Shown: positions 58,141 to 64,000 of the stretch, one piece after another
Layout of the letters: each line of letters opens with the position of its first letter
How positions within the stretch are numbered: the first letter of the stretch is position 1
Notes under the pieces: generated by a model
Databases searched by the model: none
What the model was told of the DNA's origin: nothing
The model's input: only the letters and a program-made list of their open reading frames with translations
Made by a program: the position numbers and the translations under genes
Assembly (NCBI GenBank): GCA_039818345.1
Contig: JBCBUC010000008.1
Location: forward strand, 56,679 to 120,678
Source: Parvularcula sp039818345
GTDB taxonomy: Bacteria > Pseudomonadota > Alphaproteobacteria > Caulobacterales > Parvularculaceae
Reading direction: 5' to 3'
Length of the DNA stretch: 64,000 nucleotides

Positions 58141-58308
58141 GACCAGCTTTCAGACGTAACGCCCCGATCCATTCCACCCCTGCGATGGATTTGTGAAGAC
58201 CTAACAAGGAAAGTGACTGCGGCGAACACCCCCTTTTCTGCGCTAAATGCTTGACGACTATAGAAAACTGCAACACTGGATAGCCGTTTAAGCAGCAAGG
58301 GGAACATC

Positions 58309-59181
58309 ATGCAGGAACCAACTCTACCCACCGAACTCGCCGATGCGACGGCGCGTGTCGAACAGCTGATGCAACCGGAGACGATTGCACGGTTTACCGA
58401 AACCGCTATCGGCTGGGGTTTTCAGGCCGTCAGTGCACTGCTGGTCTTGGTGGTCGGGATGTGGATCGCAGGCCGGCTCAAAAAGATCACGGTCGACACC
58501 GTTCAAAAGGCACCAAACCTCGATCTGATGCTCGCCCGGTTTTTTGGCAGCATTGTCTATTACATCATCGTTGCCTTTGTGATCATCGCCGTGCTGTCGC
58601 GGTTCGGGATCCAGACGACAGGGCTTGCTGCGCTGATCGGTGCTGCAGGTTTGGCGATCGGCCTGGCCTTGCAAGGAACACTTGGTCACGTTGCTTCGGG
58701 CGTGCTGCTTTTGGCGTTTCGGCCCTTTAAAATTGGCGACTTCATCAATGCGGGCGGTCAATCGGGAACCGTGGAAGAGGTCAATCTTTTCACCACCGTT
58801 CTTAATACGCCCGACAATGTGAAAATCATTGTCCCGAACGGCGATATCTATGGTGGCGCGATCACCAATTTCTCCGCCAACGCCACACGCCGCGTCGATT
58901 TTGTCATGGGCATTTCCTATGAAGACGACATCAACAAGGCGATGGATTCACTAAAGGCGGTCATTGCCGAGGACTCGCGGACGCATAGCGATCCCGAACC
59001 GCAAATCGTGGTTGGTAACCTCGGCGATAGTTCCGTGGACATCATTGTGCGCGTTTGGTGTGCGTCGGCTGATTATTGGGGACTGAAGTTCGACCTCACC
59101 AAGGCGTTCAAAGAGCGTTTTGATGCCGATGGGGTCTCCATTCCGTACCCAACCCAGACGCTCTACCAAAAAGCGGGCTAG
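58309..59181 (+). CDS. Mechanosensitive channel, MscS family
   Basis: A 290-residue channel with three membrane helices (about 37-58, 84-105 and 106-131) and a C-terminal cytoplasmic vestibule. The pore helix is LIGAAGLAIGLALQGTLGH with alternating Gly/Ala, followed by ASGVLLLAFRPFKIGDFIN, the MscS signature. It opens under hypo-osmotic shock. The ribosome site AAGGGGA lies 6 bases before the ATG. Confidence 0.94.
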   Translation: MQEPTLPTELADATARVEQLMQPETIARFTETAIGWGFQAVSALLVLVVGMWIAGRLKKITVDTVQKAPNLDLMLARFFGSIVYYIIVAFVIIAVLSRFGIQTTGLAALIGAAGLAIGLALQGTLGHVASGVLLLAFRPFKIGDFINAGGQSGTVEEVNLFTTVLNTPDNVKIIVPNGDIYGGAITNFSANATRRVDFVMGISYEDDINKAMDSLKAVIAEDSRTHSDPEPQIVVGNLGDSSVDIIVRVWCASADYWGLKFDLTKAFKERFDADGVSIPYPTQTLYQKAG

Positions 59182-59268
59182 TCCCTCTCCACACTCTCTA
59201 AAGCTCCGTGGGGCCTTCAACGATAGGCGCCCACGGCCCCTGATACCGACAGCCGACGACGAAGTTGA

Positions 59269-59318
59269 CAGCTTCATATATACAGTTCATTGTACAATTG
59301 ACTGTATATATGAAGCTG
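59269..59318. promoter_or_regulatory. 50-bp palindrome upstream of the MarR-CPBP genes
   Basis: CAGCTTCATATATACAGT (59269-59286) and its exact reverse complement (59301-59318) are 18-base perfect arms. The 14-base centre contains a perfect palindrome ATTGTACAAT (59289-59298), so the whole 50 bp is palindromic apart from two mismatched pairs. The element lies just before the TTG start of the MarR-family gene (59327). TTGACA (59265-59270), overlapping its left edge, could be a -35 box. Size and position fit one or two operator sites for the encoded regulator; there is no T-run to suggest a terminator. Confidence 0.8.
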
Positions 59319-59326
59319 GCGTTCCC

Positions 59327-59845
59327 TTGAAAAACCACCTTGATGTCCACCCATTGGCCGCTGCGTTTCTCGCCAACCGGCTTGACCGCTTGGCTGATCT
59401 CATCGTCACCCAGGGCGAAACCTTGCTCAGTGATGTCGGGGTGCAGATCCCGCCCCGCGCCGTCTCCACAATCCTGTTGATTGGCGACATGGGCACAGCG
59501 TCGACGGCAGATATCGCCGACAAACTGGGCCAACCGCATCAGGTGACAACGCAGCGGGTGGAGCTTTTGATCACCGATGGGATCATCACCCGCACGCCTG
59601 ACCCACACGATGGTCGGCGTAAGCTCTTGATGCTGACGGCCTTGGGCAAAACCCAGCACCAGGCGCTTGAACGACGCCTCCGTAGGGCCTGTGAGGTCTT
59701 TGATGCGCTTTGCCAAGAGGTCGATTGTGACCTTCCGCAGGTCCTCGATCGGATGGCCGCAGCGCTTGGCGAGCGCTCGCTCACCGAGCGCGCCCGCGCA
59801 ATAGAAGAGCACCAATCAAAGCAAACCGAAGCGGTGATCTCATGA
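59327..59845 (+). CDS. MarR-family transcriptional regulator
   Basis: About 172 residues with a winged helix: STADIADKLGQPHQVTTQRVELL (quoted as TADIADKLGQPHQVTTQRV) is the recognition helix region, and RTPDPHDGRRKLLMLT the wing with its usual DxRxxxxxLT pattern. No ATG or GTG exists near the expected start, so TTG at 59327 (LKNHLDVHPL) is the best choice; the frame is open from 59120. It is preceded by a large palindrome that may be its own operator, and overlaps by 4 bases (ATGA) the CPBP protease gene. Confidence 0.85.
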   Translation: MKNHLDVHPLAAAFLANRLDRLADLIVTQGETLLSDVGVQIPPRAVSTILLIGDMGTASTADIADKLGQPHQVTTQRVELLITDGIITRTPDPHDGRRKLLMLTALGKTQHQALERRLRRACEVFDALCQEVDCDLPQVLDRMAAALGERSLTERARAIEEHQSKQTEAVIS

Positions 59846-60555
59846 CATCCGCGGACCCAAACCCCGTCGATCGACGCAAGGCCCTGCTCGACCTTTTGCT
59901 AATTGTCGGCATGCTACTTGGAAGCAAATCAATCCTTTTGCGGATCGATGCGGTTTGGATGGTGGCGGGTCCGATCTCGCTGATCATCACCCTTTTCCTC
60001 GCCCTGGCGTTGATCCGCCGGAGAGGCGAAGGCTGGCAGGCGATCGGTTTCCGGCGTCCAAAGACATGGCGATGGCTGGCTTTATGGACCTTGCTCGCGC
60101 TGGTCATCACTGTACTCGTTGGAGGGCTGGCTGAGAGTGTCACCCCCTCCCTCTTCGGTGGTCCCGATGAAGAGACCCTCGCCATCGATGCGCAGTATCA
60201 GGGGCGCTTTGATAATGTGCCAGGTAACTTGACGGCTTATCTCTTTTGGATTGCCACAGCCTGGGTCGTTGGGGGGTTCACAGAGGAAATACTCTTCCGA
60301 GGCGTTCTCATTCTTCGGTTCGAGCAAGCCCTGCGCCGGGTTCCCCTCGCCCCGCTGTTGGCGATCCTCTGCCAAGCTTTCATCTTTGGCCAACAGCATG
60401 CTTACTATCAGGGTATGACCGGATGGATCGCAACGGGTGCGATCGCCTTTGTCTCAGGACTTTTCTATCTCGGGCTCAGGCGCAGTCTTTGGCCGCTCAT
60501 TCTGTCGCACGGCATCAGCAACACGATCGGCCTCACACTAATTTATCTAAGTTAG
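59842..60555 (+). CDS. CPBP-family intramembrane metalloprotease
   Basis: A 237-residue membrane protein with about seven helices. The CAAX-protease/CPBP motifs are in order: EEILFRG (Glu148, Glu149, Arg153), FGQQH (His186) and LSHGISN (His223). In bacteria these proteases are linked to stress, self-immunity or processing of membrane peptides. It is the second gene of a MarR-controlled two-gene unit. Confidence 0.88.
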   Translation: MTSADPNPVDRRKALLDLLLIVGMLLGSKSILLRIDAVWMVAGPISLIITLFLALALIRRRGEGWQAIGFRRPKTWRWLALWTLLALVITVLVGGLAESVTPSLFGGPDEETLAIDAQYQGRFDNVPGNLTAYLFWIATAWVVGGFTEEILFRGVLILRFEQALRRVPLAPLLAILCQAFIFGQQHAYYQGMTGWIATGAIAFVSGLFYLGLRRSLWPLILSHGISNTIGLTLIYLS

Positions 60556-61482
60556 CCGTCCGATGATGGCAGCGCCTTTGAGCGCAGCCGTTCCATCGTT
60601 CAGCACATGGATCGGCACCGCCGCCAATTGCTCCTGCATCTGACAAGGTCGCGCGAATGCTGCGCTGAATACGTCACGATCAAGAAGGCTCATGAGACGC
60701 GGCACCACACCGCCGCCGATGATCACGCCGCCCCAAGCGCCGAGCATCACCGCAGCATCAGCCGCCGCGGTGGCAAGGAGATCAAAAAACCACAGCACCG
60801 CATCGCGTTCATCGCCTGATCCCTTAAGGGCGGCCTCAGTCAGGGCCGGGGGATCAATGTCTTGCTCGTCGCCGCGAATGGCCGCGAGCAGCTGGACCAA
60901 TCCTCGGCCGGAGATCGCCTCCTCTAAGATCGGCGGCTGACCGAGCGTTGTCTCGAGCCGCTCATAAAGCCTTCGATCGCGTTCCGTCCGTGTGGGAAGC
61001 AAGCGAAAGCCGCCCTCTGTGGAAATCACGCGAGGCGGCGTTCCCTCAAGCAGCAGGGCTTGGCCAAACCCCGTGCCCGGACCAAGACAAAGACGCGGTG
61101 CTTCGGCGGCCACTTTCCCTTTTTGGATCTCAATCATCTGGGTGCAGGGCATACTCGCCGCGCCCATCGCTAGTGCTTCAAAATCATTGACCAGCTTGGC
61201 CTTGGTGAAACCAAAACGACGTCGGAGCGTCCCTTCAGCGAGGCTCCAATGGGCGTTGGTGAGGGTCACCCGATCACCCGTTCGCCGGCCCGCAGACGCA
61301 ATGCAAAGCTCGCTTGGTTGGTCCGACAGGCTCTCTAGATAATGCGCCAGCGCATCATCAGAGGCGGCAAAATCCCGGACCTCTAACCGCATCAGATCAG
61401 ACAGCGTGCCATCGGCAGCGGCGACGGCGAAACGTGCGTTCGTCCCGCCGACATCCCCCACCAGGAGGCGTGCATTAGCCAT
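60547..61482 (-). CDS. glk: Glucokinase
   Basis: A 311-residue ASKHA kinase of the E. coli glucokinase type. The phosphate-1 loop is LVGDVGGTNARFAV, the central LVNDFEALAMGA provides the catalytic Asp, and CLGPGTGFGQA is phosphate 2. It phosphorylates glucose. The ATG at 61482 is preferred over an upstream frame start because LLVGDVGGTNAR is at the expected distance. It overlaps the marC end by 8 bases and is convergent with the CPBP gene. Confidence 0.93.
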   Translation of the reverse strand: MANARLLVGDVGGTNARFAVAAADGTLSDLMRLEVRDFAASDDALAHYLESLSDQPSELCIASAGRRTGDRVTLTNAHWSLAEGTLRRRFGFTKAKLVNDFEALAMGAASMPCTQMIEIQKGKVAAEAPRLCLGPGTGFGQALLLEGTPPRVISTEGGFRLLPTRTERDRRLYERLETTLGQPPILEEAISGRGLVQLLAAIRGDEQDIDPPALTEAALKGSGDERDAVLWFFDLLATAAADAAVMLGAWGGVIIGGGVVPRLMSLLDRDVFSAAFARPCQMQEQLAAVPIHVLNDGTAALKGAAIIGRLT

Positions 61483-62137
61483 GGCCGACCCTTTCAAAGA
61501 TCCCAACACGAATACCATCGAACACATATTGCGTCGCAAGCGCCATGAGCAGCATACCCAAAAGGCGAGAGATCATGTTCATGCCCGTCCGGCCAAGCGT
61601 CCGAGCAATCTGCGCCGATGACAACATCACCGGCACACCGATCGCCAGCACGGTCAGAAGAGCGGCGACCACGCCGAGCTGGGCCGCGATGGGGCTGCCG
61701 GGAAACTTCACGGTGCCCTCGTTCATCAGCAGCATGACGGTGGCGATCGCCCCAGGTCCAGCGAGCATCGGCAAAGAGAGCGGGAAGAAGGCCACATTGT
61801 CCCGTGCGGAAGCGTTCGGTCCGGGCCGCTTGGCTTCGACCTCCTCGTCGGGGTCAAAGAACATCCGAAAACCGATCAAAAAGAGAAGGAGACCCCCAGC
61901 CGCACGGAACGAGCTGAGTTCGATCCCCAAATGCTCAAGCATCACGGGCCCAAGAAGCGCGAAAAACGTCAGGATACCCGCCGAAATCAATGCCGCCTGC
62001 ACCGCTGTTGCACGCTTCTCCTTCCCCGAACTGTCGTGGGTCAGCGCGGCAAAAAGCGGGGCGACCAAGATCGGGTCGATAATGATGAAAAGAGTAACAA
62101 AAGCGGTCAGAAACGACGCGACGAACGCCTGGTCCAT
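61475..62137 (-). CDS. MarC-family membrane protein
   Basis: A 220-residue protein with six hydrophobic helices. The family start FLTAFVTLFIIIDPILVAPLF is quoted here as FIIIDPILVAPLF, and PLSLPMLAGPGAIATVM carries the second repeat signature. Function is not settled; E. coli MarC is not a multidrug resistance protein. ATG at 62137 follows GGGAG by 5 bases. The frame upstream to 62206 has no better site. Confidence 0.9.
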   Translation of the reverse strand: MDQAFVASFLTAFVTLFIIIDPILVAPLFAALTHDSSGKEKRATAVQAALISAGILTFFALLGPVMLEHLGIELSSFRAAGGLLLFLIGFRMFFDPDEEVEAKRPGPNASARDNVAFFPLSLPMLAGPGAIATVMLLMNEGTVKFPGSPIAAQLGVVAALLTVLAIGVPVMLSSAQIARTLGRTGMNMISRLLGMLLMALATQYVFDGIRVGIFERVGHG

Positions 62138-62368
62138 AACGACTCCCAAGTAGCAATGTTGTGGTGAAGTCTGGCCGCTATCACGCCCAAAGACCGAAGA
62201 CCACACACAGAATGAAAGAAAATTCCTCGCGCTGGTGGGTATCGTTCACCGTGCCTGTCGCGATGGAAGCTCACCCATGACCTGCGATCGTGTTGCGGTT
62301 TTTCAAGAACCGTTCGGCAAGACTGATGATCATCAATCGGCGAGGCCTTAAATGGTTCCGAAGGACCG

Positions 62369-62475
62369 CTAGAGCAATTTCAGTGATCTGCGAGCCACTG
62401 AAATTGCTCTAGGTCTTTGATTTATCGCGTTTTCGAACCGCCAAACCGGCTCCACTTTGGCTGAAAACGCTCTAG
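62369..62475. repeat. Two-hairpin intergenic repeat ending in the mutL stop codon
   Basis: The first unit has perfect 17-base arms CTAGAGCAATTTCAGTG (62369-62385) and its reverse complement (62396-62412), with a 10-base loop. The second has nested stems: GCGTTTTC/GAAAACGC (62427-62434 / 62463-62470) and GCCAAA/TTTGGC (62440-62445 / 62456-62461). It looks like a widespread intergenic hairpin repeat of alphaproteobacteria. The final CTAG supplies the stop codon of mutL (62472-62474). The remaining 62138-62368 interval holds no gene or motif I recognise. Confidence 0.75.
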
Positions 62476-64000
62476 CGACGACCAAACAAGCGTTCGACAT
62501 CCTTGAGCTTAAGCTCAACATAGGTGGGACGGCCATGGTTGCACTGACCCGAATAGGGCGTCTCTTCCATTTGGCGAAGAAGAGCATTCATTTCATCCGT
62601 GTTGAGACGGCGCCCTGCACGGACAGAATTGCGGCAAGCGTGATTGCCGAGTGTTTCCGCGATACGGTCTTTGAGCGACACATCTTGCCCAAGACCCGCA
62701 AGGTCACAGGCCAGATCCTTCACCATGCCCAGAACGTCAAAGTCGCCGAGCACGGCGGGGACCTCGCGCACAAGGATTGTTCCTGGACCGAAATCTTCGA
62801 CCGAGAGGCCATAGTCAAGAAGCTCTTCTCTCCGCTCAAGGATAACCGCGGCCTCATCCTCCGCAAGTTCCACGACCTCGGGCACCAAAAGGGCTTGGCG
62901 CGCAGGAGGCTGGCCTTGTGCTGCGGCCTTCATACGCTCATAGACAAGGCGTTCATGGGCCGCATGCTGATCAACGATCACGAGGCCATCATCCGTTTGA
63001 GCCACGATATAGGTATCGTGGAGCTGCGCCATAGCAGCGCCAAGCGGGAAGTCCTGCGCCGCCGGTGCGGGCTCAGCGCTTGCTGCTGCTGGCGGGGAAG
63101 AGACAGGCCCAGATCGAGCTGTCGGCCGCAAGCCAAAGGACGATTGCCGTTCAGCAAAGCCTTGCGCGGGCGGAATGACAGCGTCAGGCACGCCCGGCTC
63201 GGTCGCTCCAGAGAAAGGGTTTCCCGTGACCGCCGCGCGCAGGACCTGCTGCGCGACTGTGGTCGATGCTTGATGGCCAGCCTCACCAATGGACGCGCGC
63301 AAGCCACTGACAATCATTCCGCGAACATTGGCAGCATCGCGGAAACGGACTTGGGTCTTGGCGGGATGGACGTTCACATCGACGAGTGCAGGCGGCATGT
63401 CTAAAAACAAGCATAAGAGCGGATGGCGATCGCGCGCCAGAAAATCCGCATACGCCCCTCTGACTGCGCCTAAAATCAGTTTGTCCTGAACAGGCCGTCC
63501 GCGCACAAAGAGATATTGGCGATCGGGCAAACCGCGATTGAACGTCGGCACACCGGCAAAACCTGATAGCGCAACCTCACCGCGTTCGAGGCTCACCGGA
63601 ACAGCGTTGTCGCCAAAATCGCGGCCCATGATCGCCGCTAAACGCGACAAATGCCCCTCTGCCCCCGGAGGTTCTTGGCGATAGGAAAATCGCTGGCGCC
63701 CATCGGCCACCAACTTAAAGGCCACATCCGGCCGGGCCATGGCGAGACGTTTCACGGCGTCCACACATGCTGTGGCCTCTGCCCGCTCTCCTTTTAAAAA
63801 TTTGAGCCTTGCTGGCGTGGCAAAGAAGAGATCGTCGACCTCGACCCGCGTGCCGGTCCCAGCGAATGGCGCGGGGCACAACTCACCGACCACGCCGCCG
63901 GTCACGTTAATTTGCCACCCCTCGCCGCCGGTCTCGCGGGTGGTGATCGTTAGCCGCGCCACGGCCCCAATCGAGGGCAACGCCTCACCGCGAAAACCCA
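62472..64000 (-). CDS. mutL: DNA mismatch repair protein MutL, N-terminus beyond the window
   Basis: About 509 residues are visible; the frame runs to the window end, so it is partial. At the visible start is GFRGEALPSIGAVA, the GHL ATPase motif III region, then VDDLFFATPARLKFLKG. A Pro/Ala-rich linker (about 290-310) separates the C-terminal dimerisation domain, which has the endonuclease motif DQHAAHERLVYERM, ACRNSVRAGRRL and QCNHGRP. These residues indicate the nicking MutL type, which generates strand breaks for repair, rather than the E. coli form. Its stop is supplied by a repeat element. Confidence 0.95.
   Translation of the reverse strand, partial: GFRGEALPSIGAVARLTITTRETGGEGWQINVTGGVVGELCPAPFAGTGTRVEVDDLFFATPARLKFLKGERAEATACVDAVKRLAMARPDVAFKLVADGRQRFSYRQEPPGAEGHLSRLAAIMGRDFGDNAVPVSLERGEVALSGFAGVPTFNRGLPDRQYLFVRGRPVQDKLILGAVRGAYADFLARDRHPLLCLFLDMPPALVDVNVHPAKTQVRFRDAANVRGMIVSGLRASIGEAGHQASTTVAQQVLRAAVTGNPFSGATEPGVPDAVIPPAQGFAERQSSFGLRPTARSGPVSSPPAAASAEPAPAAQDFPLGAAMAQLHDTYIVAQTDDGLVIVDQHAAHERLVYERMKAAAQGQPPARQALLVPEVVELAEDEAAVILERREELLDYGLSVEDFGPGTILVREVPAVLGDFDVLGMVKDLACDLAGLGQDVSLKDRIAETLGNHACRNSVRAGRRLNTDEMNALLRQMEETPYSGQCNHGRPTYVELKLKDVERLFGRR

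Noticed and set aside
1..64000. CRISPR arrays, tRNA or rRNA genes, transposase or phage genes
   Set aside because: No regularly spaced repeats, no tRNA-like cloverleaf, no rRNA signature and no transposase or integrase motif were seen while reading both strands.

Overview
The window reads as a contiguous piece of an alphaproteobacterial chromosome, densely packed with genes and fairly GC-rich by eye. The clues are the protein families: a HWE/HisKA_2-type LOV kinase, an ECF sigma factor paired with an NrsF (DUF1109) anti-sigma factor, the flagellin type, MutL with a CNHGRP motif, and a suc gene cluster. A marine member near Parvularculales/Hyphomonadaceae is my guess, not something the sequence proves. 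No rRNA, tRNA, CRISPR array, insertion sequence or phage was seen.

Layout: (1) 1-6.0 kb: the end of a probable glycosyltransferase, a three-gene TRAP transporter and an M24B aminopeptidase P. (2) 5.9-13.1 kb: a LOV blue-light histidine kinase overlapping a glutamine cyclotransferase, a MaoC hydratase, then on the minus strand a CPA1 antiporter, a histidine-kinase-like protein with a degenerate ATPase domain coupled to a HerA/DUF87-type ATPase, and an enoyl-CoA hydratase. (3) 13.3-19.9 kb: a small membrane ORF, a Ca/Na antiporter, a pterin gene cluster (FolM-like SDR, FolB, an odd PTPS homologue), an exported lipoprotein methyltransferase, EngB, and an autoregulated-looking SigF/NrsF pair. (4) 19.9-32.2 kb: 3-oxoacid CoA-transferase and the suc cluster sucC...sucD-sucA-sucB, split by a block holding a CsoR-type metal repressor, an unknown membrane protein, a sulfotransferase, a cupin and a methyltransferase. 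(5) 32.3-45.3 kb: a hypothetical protein, a decayed formylglycine-generating-enzyme-like gene, MnmA, an EF-hand lipoprotein, a lone flagellin, a tightly packed cysK-csaA-GNAT-metC-PEGA-ygfZ-tag run, a KAS III homologue, PhyH and a sulfotransferase. (6) 45.4-50.5 kb: a YfbR-like hydrolase and NrtR followed by nadA-nadB-nadC. (7) 50.5-64 kb: SleB, ppdK, glyS, dps, an aminotransferase, MscS, a MarR regulator with a CPBP protease behind a large palindrome, glk, marC, an alphaproteobacterial hairpin repeat and mutL running off the end.

The best leads are regulatory. Two mirror-image CsoR operators lie against the start codon of a CsoR-type repressor that is coupled to an unrecognised membrane protein. 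A 50-bp palindrome with perfect 18-bp arms sits in front of the MarR-CPBP operon. A good match to the SigF promoter precedes the sigF-like gene. A hairpin places the sucC stop codon in its loop and the ribosome site and TTG start of the next gene in its stem. Protein-level leads are the kinase-like/HerA-like pair, the PTPS homologue lacking its catalytic cysteine, and the two-lipoyl-domain E2 subunit.
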